Origin: Ralstonia pickettii DTP0602
GTDB lineage: Bacteria > Pseudomonadota > Gammaproteobacteria > Burkholderiales > Burkholderiaceae
DNA length: 64,000 nt
Assembly (NCBI GenBank): GCA_000471925.1
Contig: CP006669.1
Coordinates: 62,001 to 126,000 of the forward strand
Direction of reading: 5' to 3'
The translations under genes and the position numbers were made by a program. Positions 17,784 through 26,896 of this stretch are shown in pieces. The notes below the pieces were generated by a model. The model made no database searches. It worked only from the letters and a program-made list of their open reading frames with translations, and had not been told where the DNA came from. Each line of letters begins with the position of its first letter. Positions within the stretch are counted from its first letter, which is position 1.

Positions 17784-19124
17784 CTAACCTGCGTTCACGT
17801 CACCGAGTTTCTTGGCGGACGCCTGAAGGCCTTCCAAGATGCTGTCCGAGACACGGGCAGGGAAATTTGGTGGCAGTCGATTGGCCACGTTCGAAACGGC
17901 CGCTGGGACCTTGGCAATCAACTCCTCCATGATGGGTTCCGCAGTTGCGCCTGCATAGCACTTAGGTGCCATGGCATTGAAATGGCGGCGCCGAATATCC
18001 TTCAACAGATAGTGGCGGTTCTTGCCTGCAACTGCCATGGCGAGCTTAGCCTTGTGGTACGAGACGTGGTTGGGCCCATCCCCGATAATCGGCCAAGCGG
18101 ACAGAATGTCATAAAGTGGTGTGAGGTTGTAACGTCCCCCTGACAACATATGGATGCTGAAGTTCTTGGCGTGCCCGTCTGTAGCAGCCAGCATCCAGAA
18201 AACGACTTGCGCTGCCAAGAATGTTTTCAGGTCATGCTCTGGAGTTTGTGACTGCCGTAGGACTGCCGCAATGTCGACCATCCCTGGTCCGCCTTCTGCT
18301 TCGTACTTCAGATGGGGAGGCACGCCGAGGACCTGGCAGAAATCCTCTTGCGGCAAACGCATTATCCATTTGCCGCTGTGATGAAGTTGTCGGTCGAATC
18401 GCGTGACGACGAGCACCTTCTGCTTGCCGAAGGTCAATATCTCACAGTCGGCCACCGGAAGTCCGAACTCCTTGAAGAGCTGCATGCAAAGCCATTCGTT
18501 CTCTACCGAGGTCGACAAGTCAGCTTTCCGGTTGCCAACCAACCCGAGCGGTAGCTTCAAGATATGTGTGGTCGGCGTTGCCCCATGCGGAAGCAGCCAT
18601 TTCCCTTCGTGATGGAGCAGGGCGGTCTTTTCTTGGGCGCCTGCAATGGAGATGCGGAAATCTTCATCTTCCATTATTGTTCCAGGCCCCGTTGTGGTAA
18701 CCGTGTTCTCGAGGAGCTTCTCAATGTCGGCGTCAGACAGCGGGGTGCCTTCAATACGGTCGACGTTCTGGGGGGCGTCGTCTTCCTTGAGAAGCTGGAC
18801 CGCGCCAACGCAGTCTCGTCCTATTGCTTCCAACAGGTCGAAGGGGTCGGTGGAAGCGGTCTGATATCTGGTCGCGAGCCGCCGGCGGATGTTGTCGTTA
18901 TCCGGGAGAAGGTTGTCGAAGTAGTTGCGGACCCGGTTGCCCTTCAAAGGAGAGGTGTCGATGCCGAACGGCAGTGAAAGGGACAAGGGGCGTCCTGCGG
19001 CAGAGGCCATCCAGTCTTTGTCATACTGGAGCTCCATAGGGCTATGCGGCGGGATGCGCCAGGTGCCAACACGTTGGCCATTGGCCCAGACTGACAACGC
19101 CCGAGTGTGTGACTTTCTTCCCAT
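17784..19124 (-). CDS. hipA: HipA-type serine/threonine kinase toxin
   Basis: The 446-residue length and layout are very close to E. coli HipA (440 residues). The HipA N-terminal subdomain includes GRPLSLSLPFG and RNYFDNLLPDN. The Gly-rich ATP loop is RISIAGAQEKTALL (residues 158-170, with the Ser that is autophosphorylated in E. coli at 159). The catalytic ATDGHAKNFS has Asp316, and LTPLYDI has the metal Asp339. HipA phosphorylates glutamyl-tRNA synthetase and causes dormancy. It starts three bases after the hipB stop, so the two are one operon. Confidence 0.92.
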   Translation of the reverse strand: MGRKSHTRALSVWANGQRVGTWRIPPHSPMELQYDKDWMASAAGRPLSLSLPFGIDTSPLKGNRVRNYFDNLLPDNDNIRRRLATRYQTASTDPFDLLEAIGRDCVGAVQLLKEDDAPQNVDRIEGTPLSDADIEKLLENTVTTTGPGTIMEDEDFRISIAGAQEKTALLHHEGKWLLPHGATPTTHILKLPLGLVGNRKADLSTSVENEWLCMQLFKEFGLPVADCEILTFGKQKVLVVTRFDRQLHHSGKWIMRLPQEDFCQVLGVPPHLKYEAEGGPGMVDIAAVLRQSQTPEHDLKTFLAAQVVFWMLAATDGHAKNFSIHMLSGGRYNLTPLYDILSAWPIIGDGPNHVSYHKAKLAMAVAGKNRHYLLKDIRRRHFNAMAPKCYAGATAEPIMEELIAKVPAAVSNVANRLPPNFPARVSDSILEGLQASAKKLGDVNAG

Positions 19125-19127
19125 TGA

Positions 19128-19376
19128 TTACCACTCCGTTTCTTGCGATGTCGGGGCGTGGTTCTTCGACTGGAGAATGAGCTCTAAACCATAAAGGCTG
19201 ACCAAGGCCAGTAACTGTTCCGCGGAGATGGCTTTGGGCTCAATCTCCAAGGCAGACAGCCGGCTTTGGCTTAGTCCCAGCCTGGTGGCGGCTTGGCCTT
19301 GCGTGAGCCGTTTGGCTCGGCGAGCGGACCGCAATATTTCGCCTAGCTGAGATGGCGTTGAGAGCACTTGCTTCAT
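19128..19376 (-). CDS. hipB: HipB-type antitoxin and autorepressor
   Basis: The 82-residue XRE-type helix-turn-helix protein (LGEILRSARRAKRLTQGQAA, LGLSQSRLSALEIEPKAISA) has a short tail ending near W82, as in E. coli HipB. It neutralises HipA and represses the operon. Its AGGT ribosome site lies inside the first of five 17-base operator-like repeats upstream, so repression would also occlude translation-start DNA. Confidence 0.9.
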   Translation of the reverse strand: MKQVLSTPSQLGEILRSARRAKRLTQGQAATRLGLSQSRLSALEIEPKAISAEQLLALVSLYGLELILQSKNHAPTSQETEW

Positions 19377-19382
19377 GTTGGA

Positions 19383-19503
19383 TACCTGCTATGCGCGTAA
19401 ATCTATTTTACCTGCATTTCTCGTAAAGGCAAAGTACTTGCTATACAGGTATAAACTACTTACCACAATAAAGAGTAAAGTTGAAATAACTGTTAAGCAA
19501 GTA
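19383..19503. promoter_or_regulatory. Five operator-like repeats upstream of hipBA, 26-base spacing
   Basis: Five 17-base sites start at 19383, 19409, 19435, 19461 and 19487, each exactly 26 bases apart: TACCTGCTATGCGCGTA, TACCTGCATTTCTCGTA, TACTTGCTATACAGGTA, TACCACAATAAAGAGTA and TAACTGTTAAGCAAGTA. The first three are strong and the last two weaker. The pattern is TACCTGC at one side and GTA at the other, partly dyadic. E. coli hipBA also has multiple operators bound cooperatively by HipB-HipA, so these are probably HipB sites. Confidence 0.7.
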
Positions 19504-19575
19504 TATGTGTGTAGCAGGTATTTCGAGGTCCGCGGCAGTTGAAGTGTGCGCTAAAGTACATCTGACCACCTGGAC

Positions 19576-20121
19576 TGGAGCATTTCCGCCGCCATACCAT
19601 CCGGGGGCAGGGTGGCCGTGGTCTCGAACGCCACCGACCGGATACGGTTCGAACGCCAGCAGGAGCAACTGAGCGAACGCGAGCAGGCGGCACGAGCCAG
19701 CGTCGAGCGACTGAACCGGATGAAGGACGAGTTCATCGCCATCCTGTCGCACGAGCTGCGCAACCCGCTCAACGTGATCTCGGTCTGGACCCATGTGCTG
19801 GGCCGCCATGTCATGACCGACGAAGGCCGCCGCGGGCTGGCTGCCGTCGAATGCCATCGAGCAAGGGAAACGTCCCCTGCCAACCGCCATGCTGCGCGGG
19901 TCCGGTGGCCTCGCGAGCTTGCGCCCGACCTGGTGCCATCCGCATGGATCGACCCGGCTCGCTTCCAGCAGTCCTGTGGAACCTGCTGTCCAACGCGGTC
20001 AAGTACTCGCCGACCGCGTCAGCGATATCGGCTTGCCCGGACGGGACGGCAATGACCTGATCCGCGAAATTTGCATGCGTGCGCCGGCACTCCTTACTAC
20101 TGGCCTCGCCCATTCGACCCG
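19576..20121 (+). pseudogene. Decayed hybrid sensor histidine kinase/response regulator
   Basis: Three frames carry consecutive pieces of one gene. The first is the dimerisation/phosphoacceptor helix (RLNRMKDEFIAILSHELRNPL, His of HELRNP) at ~19700-19790. The second is the ATP-binding N-box WNLLSNAVKYSPT at ~19980, in a different frame. The third is the receiver-domain SDIGLPGRDGNDLIREI at ~20025-20070, in a third frame. Large parts of the ATPase and receiver domains are missing. This is a dead gene with several indels. Confidence 0.8.
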
Positions 20122-20852
20122 ATGCCGCTCCTGTATTGCCTGGTGCCGCGCATCTTCCTCGCTACGCAGGCAGGCGCTTTGTCGTACTCAACGGCCTGTG
20201 ACCGAAAGTGCATCGCACAACATGCAAGTCGACTTGCTGGTCAACCATGTGCGAGCCGGCGATATGGAGCGGTCAGTGGGCCGAGGCACTGGCCAGGACT
20301 GCGGCCTGGCCCTCCCAGTCGGGCGCGCGCACGTAGACGCCCGGCAGCTGTGGAGGATCGTTAATCTCGCTAGCGGCGGTGGTGCCTGCGACGTTCGATT
20401 TCAGGTCGGCCATGCCGGACGGGTAGGGTGATGCTTCTGCAAAGCCATGCGTATGATTTGGGGGGAAAGTATGGGTATTCTGGCGATCTGCGTTCACCCC
20501 CAATCTTGGCGGCAGAGCTCTCCACTGATAGTGCTCGAGCGCGTTGCAGGACAAGGCCATCTTTAGCTTGATCGTGTCTTAACAGCCGCCAAACTCGCGA
20601 CGCCGCCTGCAGCAGCGCCCTATGCGACGGCACATGGAAATCGAGCCGGCGTGTCCAGGCGCCATGGCGCGACAGCGCTTCTGCGCTGGCTCTATAGCGG
20701 CTTGGGTTCCCGGCAGCACGAGTGATCGCTGTCGTTGACGATGGCCAGATGCAGCTACACAGCGTTGTGGGATAATCGAGGCTCGCATTTCTGCCGTCTC
20801 ACCAGGCCTATTGGCAAGTTGGCTCTGAAATCAATGTTGGGCAAGTCAATTC
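20122..20852. other. Gap between kinase remnant and MarR gene
   Basis: No gene is recognised. A minus-strand frame ending at 20273 gives a 46-residue peptide, MADLKSNVAGTTAASEI..., with no ribosome site, and I do not trust it. The promoter of the MarR gene must lie in the last ~150 bases. Confidence 0.4.
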
Positions 20853-21398
20853 ATGGAACCGAAATTTCAACGCGGGTGGCATCTCGCAAAAACTGACCTG
20901 GAGCAGAGGGCCACAGAATTCGAGTGGGCGTTGATCCGGTTCCATGAGTCGTTTTCCCGCTTCGTGCTGTCCACCGGGATGGTGACGATTGCCGCCGACG
21001 TGGATATCAAGTACGAGGAGCACGTCATTCTCCACGTCATCAGGATGCAGGACCGGCCGAAGAATAGTGCCACCATTGCGCGCCTGATGAACCGCGACGA
21101 TATCCCCAATATCCAGTACAGCTTGCGCAAGCTGGAGGCGGCCGGTCTGATCGAGAAGCAGCGAGAAAAGAACAGCAAGACCTTCGCGTACAACGTCAGC
21201 GAGCTGGGAGTCAAGCTGACCGACGAGTATTACAAGGTCAGGGCCGAGATCCTGGTAAAGCGGCTGGAGGAAATCAGCGAGGTGTCGGAGAAATTTGAAA
21301 AGGCGTCGCGCTTCCTGTCGCTGCTGACAGGCATCTACGAGGAAGCTGCGCGGGATTCAGCGACGATCACACCGTTGCGGGAAGACGAGCAGGAGTGA
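20853..21398 (+). CDS. MarR-like winged-helix regulator of the quinolone island
   Basis: The 181-residue protein has a central winged helix (HVILHVIRMQDRPKNSATIARLMNRDDIPNIQYSLRKLEAAGLI in register with MarR proteins). Long helices flank it, as in MarR dimers. It is the only regulator next to the amidase-oxo-mhp genes and faces away from them. The shared element TTGA-N3-TCAA found in both promoters of the island is a candidate target. The ligand is unknown, possibly 2-hydroxyquinoline or an intermediate. Confidence 0.75.
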   Translation: MEPKFQRGWHLAKTDLEQRATEFEWALIRFHESFSRFVLSTGMVTIAADVDIKYEEHVILHVIRMQDRPKNSATIARLMNRDDIPNIQYSLRKLEAAGLIEKQREKNSKTFAYNVSELGVKLTDEYYKVRAEILVKRLEEISEVSEKFEKASRFLSLLTGIYEEAARDSATITPLREDEQE

Positions 21399-21440
21399 AA
21401 CCAGGGCCGGGCGTTGCCGGCCTGGTCTCGTCACACGGCC

Positions 21441-22850
21441 TCAGCGCGAGACCGTGACTTCCGGATGGTGGCGGTGCCAGTCGGTGGCCTGCTGGAATGC
21501 CATGCCGGCACGGCACAGCAGCGCTTCCTCGCCATGGCGCGCCACCAGCTGAAATGCGATCGGCATGCCGGCCGCGGTGAATCCACACGGCAGCGTGATC
21601 GCGGGATGTCCGGTGGAATTGAACGGCGCCGTGAACTGGATAAGGCGGCTGTTCAGCTCCGGGTCTTGCGCGAGCGCGCCCAGCTGTTCATGCGTGGGGG
21701 CGGCGAATGGCTGCACCGGCACGATCAGGAGGTCAATGTCCTGCATCAGCTTGTTGACCTTGCCACGGAAGGCGGCACGGTTCAGCAGTGCTTGCTGATA
21801 GCGCATGCCGCTGGTATTGCGGCCAATCTCGATAAGCCTGGAAAGCGCCGGCCCATACTCCGCCGACAGGCGCGGGAACGTGTCCGCATGCGCCACGGCG
21901 ACTTCGACGCCGCAGTTGATTTCCCATTCGTCGACCACGGTGTGCACGGCGGGAAAGCGAACGTCCCGGATCTGCGCGTCAAGCGCCTTCAGTATGTCGA
22001 TGGCCCGGTCAATGGCATGGTTGATGACGTCATCCGTGCCATTGCGATTCCATTGCGCATCGACACCGATGCGAAGGCCGCGCAGGTCGCGCCCCTCGGC
22101 GGGCAATTCCAGGCGCGATGGCGGCAGAGAAGTCGGATCGCGTGGATCGTGGCCGGCAATCACCCCCAGCATCAGCGCGGTATCGGCGGCACTGCGGGCA
22201 ATCGGACCCACATGGTCCAGGCTTGCACCGAGCTCGAATACGCCGTGGCGGCTGACTCGGCCCCACGTCGGCTTGATGCCGGTCAGTCCGTTGGCCGCCG
22301 CCGGGAAGCGGATCGAGCCGCCGGTATCCGTGCCGATCGACGCGTAGCAAAGCCCAGCGGCGGTGGCGACACCGGAGCCGCTGGAAGAGGCGCCGGCCCA
22401 GTGGTTCGGGTGCCAGGGATTGACCGGCTGCGGCACGCTTGGATGATGGGTGGCGAAGGCGCCTTCGGTCAGCTGCAGCTTGCCCAGCACGATGGCGCCG
22501 GCATCGCGCAGTTTGCGCACGACGGTGGCATCTTCCGTCGGGATAAAGTCCTTGTGGATCGTGGTACCAGCGGCGGTCGGGGAACCTGCCAGCCAGCAGA
22601 GGTCCTTGACTGCCACCGGCACGCCGTGCAGCGGGCCCAGCGGAGCGCCGTGCATCAGCGCACGTTCGGCTTCGCGAGCCTGTTCCAGCGCCTGTTCAGG
22701 CAGGACCAGGGCGTAGCTGTGCAGGGCCGGATCGAGGTCGGAGATTCGGTCGAGGATTGCTTCGGTGACGGCTACAGGCGAGATCTCGCGCGCGCGGATC
22801 TTGCGCGCAAGTTCCGCGGCTTCCCAGTAGTGGATATCTTCGTTCGGCAT
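21441..22850 (-). CDS. GatA-type amidase (amidase signature family)
   Basis: 469 residues from ATG 22850 (a TTG two codons earlier is possible). The amidase-signature triad is complete: Lys82 in PVAVKDL, cis-Ser155 in GASSSGSG, and nucleophile Ser179 in GTDTGGSIRFPAA. Family members hydrolyse linear or cyclic amides. It is the last gene of the minus-strand unit oxoO-oxoR-M20-amidase, so it is a good candidate for opening the lactam ring of 8-hydroxy-2-quinolone or a later amide. That role is inferred from context. Confidence 0.88.
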   Translation of the reverse strand: MPNEDIHYWEAAELARKIRAREISPVAVTEAILDRISDLDPALHSYALVLPEQALEQAREAERALMHGAPLGPLHGVPVAVKDLCWLAGSPTAAGTTIHKDFIPTEDATVVRKLRDAGAIVLGKLQLTEGAFATHHPSVPQPVNPWHPNHWAGASSSGSGVATAAGLCYASIGTDTGGSIRFPAAANGLTGIKPTWGRVSRHGVFELGASLDHVGPIARSAADTALMLGVIAGHDPRDPTSLPPSRLELPAEGRDLRGLRIGVDAQWNRNGTDDVINHAIDRAIDILKALDAQIRDVRFPAVHTVVDEWEINCGVEVAVAHADTFPRLSAEYGPALSRLIEIGRNTSGMRYQQALLNRAAFRGKVNKLMQDIDLLIVPVQPFAAPTHEQLGALAQDPELNSRLIQFTAPFNSTGHPAITLPCGFTAAGMPIAFQLVARHGEEALLCRAGMAFQQATDWHRHHPEVTVSR

Positions 22851-22883
22851 AAGCAATTGGTCGGGAAATGTTGTCGGGTATCC

Positions 22884-24212
22884 TCAGCGCAGGCCGAGTT
22901 CCGCGCGATTGCGCGTCAGCGTATCGATCGCGGCGTACAGGATCTTGTTCGCGCAAGGCAGCAAGTCCGGGATGTAGGTGGCACCCATGCCTCCCAGGCC
23001 CTCGGCCACGCTTTCGGGCGACCCTTGCGCCGGCCATGGCCAGCCGATGCGTGCGGTCGGAATGCCGAAGCGACGCAACGCCGCACCGTCGGTCTGTCCG
23101 CCAAGCAAATCGGGAACGCCGTGCGGGCGCGCCTCGACATGCTCCCAGCCGCGCCTGGCCGACTGGATGATCCAGTTGGACGGCGCGGTGGTGCCACCGG
23201 GCACGGAGCCATACATCTCCCAGTCCAGATCCAGCGCCGGATGCCGCGCGCGCAGCTCCGCGACAAACTGTGCGAACTGGGCTTTGACCTCGGCGGGGCT
23301 GGTGCGCGGATTGATGCGCACGTCGAAGAAGATCTCGGTGACCGCCGAAGGAAACGCCGGCCGCTCCGGCCAGCCGGCGCGCACGCCGCCGATCCAGCCG
23401 TGCGGCTTGACCACGCCGGAGGTATTGCGCTCGGCATATTCGACCAGCCACTGCTCCAGTTCCAGGATGACCTGCGCGGCCGGCACCACCGAGCTGCGGA
23501 AGCCCGGCGTGCCGCGCGGCACGCCGGCGTAGCCCATCGTCCCGTTTACGCTCACTTTGAACCAGCCCATCCCCGGCTCTTCGTGGTAGACCCAATTCCA
23601 CGGCTTCATGATCATGGCGAAGTCCGGCGCGACACCGCGCGACAGCAGATGCACGACACCGCCCGACATGCCGGCGTTATCGCGCTCGGCCACATTGACG
23701 GGCATGCCGCCGTCGGCCGTCGCCAGGATGAGGTCGCCGACCAGCGGGACGTCGGCCTCGATCAAGGCGGTGGCGACTTCGGTGAGCGTGGCCACCATCG
23801 CCTTGGGATTGGACGAGCCCAGGCCATAGACCCAGTCTCCTATCACTCGCGCGGCAGGCTGCAGGTCGACATGGTCGGTGTTGCCGGTCCATGGACGGTC
23901 AGTGGCATCGCCTTCCAGGTGCGTGTCGATCGGCGCGTATAGCATCAGCGCGGCGCCGCCGCCGCTGCCGCGCTTTTCGCCCACGGCGTTGCCGGTGCGG
24001 GCGTTCATTGGGCGGTATGACGCGGTCAGCCCCACCTTGGACATATAGCCCGCCATGAACTGGTTGACGTCGCGCACGGCGCCCGTCGGGCTATGGATGT
24101 CCGTCAGGTCGGACAGAAGTTGCTGCAGGCGCCGGGCGTCGATCCTGGCGCAGGCCTTTTCGTACCAGCCTTGCTGTTCGGGCGAAAAGGGAAGGGCAAT
24201 GGTGGGCTCCAC
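22884..24212 (-). CDS. M20-peptidase-fold protein with all usual metal ligands replaced
   Basis: The 442-residue protein aligns with the M20 deacylase/peptidase fold (N-terminal RLQQLLSDLTDIHSPTG, dimerisation domain near MGWFKVSVNGTMGYAG, and final GIPTARIGWPWP). The metal positions are changed. The HxD motif reads APIDTH, the second Asp motif reads GLGSSNPKAM, the Glu-Glu pair is ADGGMP, the next acidic ligand region is MKPWNW, and the lid-domain His is Tyr (MGYAG). It is probably not a canonical zinc hydrolase. It sits between oxoR and the amidase, and a new catalytic or binding role in quinolone breakdown is likely. Confidence 0.75.
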   Translation of the reverse strand: MEPTIALPFSPEQQGWYEKACARIDARRLQQLLSDLTDIHSPTGAVRDVNQFMAGYMSKVGLTASYRPMNARTGNAVGEKRGSGGGAALMLYAPIDTHLEGDATDRPWTGNTDHVDLQPAARVIGDWVYGLGSSNPKAMVATLTEVATALIEADVPLVGDLILATADGGMPVNVAERDNAGMSGGVVHLLSRGVAPDFAMIMKPWNWVYHEEPGMGWFKVSVNGTMGYAGVPRGTPGFRSSVVPAAQVILELEQWLVEYAERNTSGVVKPHGWIGGVRAGWPERPAFPSAVTEIFFDVRINPRTSPAEVKAQFAQFVAELRARHPALDLDWEMYGSVPGGTTAPSNWIIQSARRGWEHVEARPHGVPDLLGGQTDGAALRRFGIPTARIGWPWPAQGSPESVAEGLGGMGATYIPDLLPCANKILYAAIDTLTRNRAELGLR

Positions 24213-24249
24213 GATGGCTGTCTCCCGTAATTCCAGTGGTGATCCGCAA

Positions 24250-25272
24250 TCAGTTCGAAGGTGCGAACTGCTCGGCGTAGATGTTTTCCGGGCGGACCCC
24301 GATCTGGGCGAGGCGGCGGGTAGCGGCCTCGATCATGGCGGGGGGGCCGCACAGATAGGCGACGGTGTCGGTGTGCGTGGCATCGTCTTCACGGATGGCA
24401 TCGACGGGATTGCCGCTCAGCAGGTCACCGGTCGCGCCCCGGTCCACCGAGATCCGCGTTGACAGGTTGGGCAGCCATTGCTCGCGCAGCCCGATGTCAT
24501 CCAGGCAGAACAGCGTATCTGGCGTGGCGCAGCCAAAGCTGAGCATCACGGGCGGCTTGCGGCCCGACGTGTTGCGGATGGTGTCGATCATGGAAAGGAT
24601 CGGCGCCAGTCCCGTCCCGCCCGCCACCATGATGTGGGGTGCCCGCACCTTCTCCCGCAAGAAGAAGCTGCCATATGGGCCCTCAAGCTCCAGCACGTCG
24701 TCGCGCGCGGCGCGATTCTCCAGATAGCCGGACATGACGCCGTCATGCAGCAGGCGGATCAGCAGTTCGATCTTCGGCAGGTCGGCGGCAGTGCTGGCAG
24801 GCGAATAGCTGCGCACTATGTCGGTGCCGGGGACGTGGACCTGGATGAACTGGCCCGGCTTGAAGTCGAAGGACTCGCCTTCGGCCAGCTCAAGTGTGAG
24901 TCGCACGACATTGGGCGCCAGCTTTTCGACGCTGTCGACAAACGCGTTGAGCTTGACGGCACGCCCGGCGCCGGCATCGCTCTCATAGTTCAGGTCGAAC
25001 GTACAGTCGGTTTCGGGCTGGGTCAGGCACAGCAGGCGCTCGCCCGCCTCATATTCGCTGCGCAGCAGGGTCGAGCTGGCGCCGGCGCGCATGCCTGCCT
25101 GGCCTTCGGCCAGCCGCGCGGTGCAGCTCGAACAACTGCCGGAGCGGCACTGGTGGATCAGCGGCACGCCGGCGGCGAGAGCGGCGTCAAGCACGCTCTC
25201 GCCGTGCGGCACGGCAACCGATCGGGTCGTTCCGTCGCGGAAACGCAGTGCGACGTTCTTAATAGTAGACAT
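24250..25272 (-). CDS. oxoR: Reductase component of 2-oxoquinoline 8-monooxygenase
   Basis: 340 residues. The N-terminal plant-type 2Fe-2S ferredoxin has Cys42, Cys47, Cys50 (QCRSGSCSSC) and Cys82. It is followed by an FAD domain (RSYSPAS) and an NAD domain (IMVAGGTGLAPILSMI, ending near YAEQFAPSN). This one-protein reductase passes electrons from NADH to the Rieske centre of the oxygenase encoded immediately upstream. The order oxoO-oxoR with a 25-base gap supports the pairing. Confidence 0.88.
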   Translation of the reverse strand: MSTIKNVALRFRDGTTRSVAVPHGESVLDAALAAGVPLIHQCRSGSCSSCTARLAEGQAGMRAGASSTLLRSEYEAGERLLCLTQPETDCTFDLNYESDAGAGRAVKLNAFVDSVEKLAPNVVRLTLELAEGESFDFKPGQFIQVHVPGTDIVRSYSPASTAADLPKIELLIRLLHDGVMSGYLENRAARDDVLELEGPYGSFFLREKVRAPHIMVAGGTGLAPILSMIDTIRNTSGRKPPVMLSFGCATPDTLFCLDDIGLREQWLPNLSTRISVDRGATGDLLSGNPVDAIREDDATHTDTVAYLCGPPAMIEAATRRLAQIGVRPENIYAEQFAPSN

Positions 25273-25297
25273 TCAGATACCTCGGTTGCCGCGTGGA

Positions 25298-26647
25298 TTA
25301 CTCGTCTTCTTCGATCTTCGTGACGAAGTACGCCGTGGCCTGCTTGCCTTCCGACGCCTTCTTCAGCCGCATGGCCGACGCCTTGACGGCGCCATCCACA
25401 CCGCGGCCCGGCCTGGCAATGCCCCGGTTCCAGCGCGATGCGAGCTTGCGCCAGGTGATCGGGGAGATGTCGGTTGCCATCAGCTGCTCGTTATCCCAAC
25501 CGGTGCCATCCGCGTAGAAGTCCTGCATCGCTTCGCGCGCATAGAGGTCGCAATCATTGAAGCCGTGCAGGCACAGGGGTTTGTACAGGTAGTCGAAGCG
25601 GTACTTGTAGTCCTTGCGCTCTTGCTCCGTGTTGCAGACCTTGACCAGGACTTCCCAGTACTCGTAGGTGTCGTCGGTGACCGGCACATACCACTCGTAC
25701 TGGACGACATGCTCTTCCGGCCAGTTCTCCACCATGAGGACGCCCGGCAGGACCACGGAGGTGCGATACGGGCGTGCGTTCAGGTTCTCCACCTTGAGGC
25801 CGACCTTCTCGTTTTCGAGGATGGGCTTCCACTTCTCGGTGAACAGCCACTGCACCAGCCCCTTGGGGCCGTTGTCGTCTTCGACCACGGCAATGCAGTC
25901 GTCGGCGGTCGGCACGATGCCCAGCGGCAGCACCCAGTCCTTCGCGTGGATGATGGCGTTGTCCTTGTGGACCAGGATGTGCGCATTGTCGAAGCCGTTC
26001 TCGCAGGCAATGCGCCAGTTGGCATAGCCGGTACGGTGCATGCCGTGGGCGACAACGTTTTCATCGAGCAGGCTCGGCGCGGACGGCCACAGCGGGTGCG
26101 GGAATTTCTCGCTGTTCTCGGGGAAGCGGAACGGCAGGTCGTGCGACAGCGGGGGCACGTCTTCGTCCGGGTAGTCGTCCTCGCGCACGAAGACAAAGAT
26201 CATGCCGGCGACTTCCTGCACCGGGTAGGTGGTGAGGCCGGTGGTACCGATCAGCTTGTCATCGGGGTTGCCTGCGATGGTCGACAGGTTGCCGCTCTCG
26301 AGGTCGAAGGTAAAGCCGTGGTACCAGCAGCTGATGGTGTCCTTGGTGAGGCACATCGGCTTGGCCGAGAGACGGACACCGCGGTGCACGCACTGGTCCT
26401 TCAGGGCAAAGATCTTGCCGTCCACGCGGCGCAGCACGATCGGAATGCCGCAGATCTGGATGCCTTCCACACCGTCTTCCGGCAGTTCCTTGCTGAACAG
26501 TGCCGGGTACCAGTGATTGATGAACCCCCAGGCCGCGTCCTTGTAGGGCTGGTACTGGCTCTGCACCTTTGCGTCGTTGACGCGTGCGTTGCTGATCTCG
26601 TGTTTTGTCTCGCTGCTGCGCCGGCGGATGACGGGCTTGTCGCTCAT
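25298..26647 (-). CDS. oxoO: 2-oxo-1,2-dihydroquinoline 8-monooxygenase, Rieske oxygenase component
   Basis: 449 residues from ATG 26647, with GAGGAGAA upstream. The Rieske ligands are Cys86, His88, Cys107 and His110 (DQCVHRG, SCWYHGF). The mononuclear iron ligands are His223 and His227 in ENGFDNAHILVHKDN, with a third Asp near 362 in LYAREAMQDFYADG. The N-terminal region (QSQYQPYKDAAWGFINHWYP) and the whole length match Pseudomonas putida 86 OxoO as I remember it; CarAa-type carbazole dioxygenases are more distant relatives. It hydroxylates 2-quinolone at C8. An alternative is a closely related N-heterocycle as substrate. Confidence 0.85.
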   Translation of the reverse strand: MSDKPVIRRRSSETKHEISNARVNDAKVQSQYQPYKDAAWGFINHWYPALFSKELPEDGVEGIQICGIPIVLRRVDGKIFALKDQCVHRGVRLSAKPMCLTKDTISCWYHGFTFDLESGNLSTIAGNPDDKLIGTTGLTTYPVQEVAGMIFVFVREDDYPDEDVPPLSHDLPFRFPENSEKFPHPLWPSAPSLLDENVVAHGMHRTGYANWRIACENGFDNAHILVHKDNAIIHAKDWVLPLGIVPTADDCIAVVEDDNGPKGLVQWLFTEKWKPILENEKVGLKVENLNARPYRTSVVLPGVLMVENWPEEHVVQYEWYVPVTDDTYEYWEVLVKVCNTEQERKDYKYRFDYLYKPLCLHGFNDCDLYAREAMQDFYADGTGWDNEQLMATDISPITWRKLASRWNRGIARPGRGVDGAVKASAMRLKKASEGKQATAYFVTKIEEDE

Positions 26648-26728
26648 CTTCAGGTTCTCCTCGTGTGGGGCTTTGGGCTGTAACCCTGGCGGTCGGGCCA
26701 GGGGTGATCGAAGATTACGAAATCGTAG

Positions 26729-26743
26729 ATTGACTGTCAATCG
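26729..26743. promoter_or_regulatory. Perfect palindrome GATTGACTGTCAATC upstream of oxoO
   Basis: This is a 15-base perfect palindrome 82 bases before the oxoO start, in the divergent oxoO/porin region. Its core TTGA-CTG-TCAA matches the TTGA-ATA-TCAA in the element before the reductase gene at 28059, suggesting one regulator for both. Confidence 0.55.
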
Positions 26744-26896
26744 AAGTTCAATCAAACTTCCAGCAACAATGGATCGATAAACGATTGATTGTGTAGAGTC
26801 GGACGCACCGAAGCCCGGGAATCGCGCTCACCGAGGGTTAACCCCGGTCGATGCGCCAGACCCGTGCTTACCAATCAAGAAACGGGGAGACATCAA

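Noticed and set aside
21414..23942. 842-codon plus-strand open frame
   Set aside because: It is the antisense shadow of the amidase and M20-like genes, which have clear motifs on the minus strand; it has Arg/Gly-rich non-protein composition.
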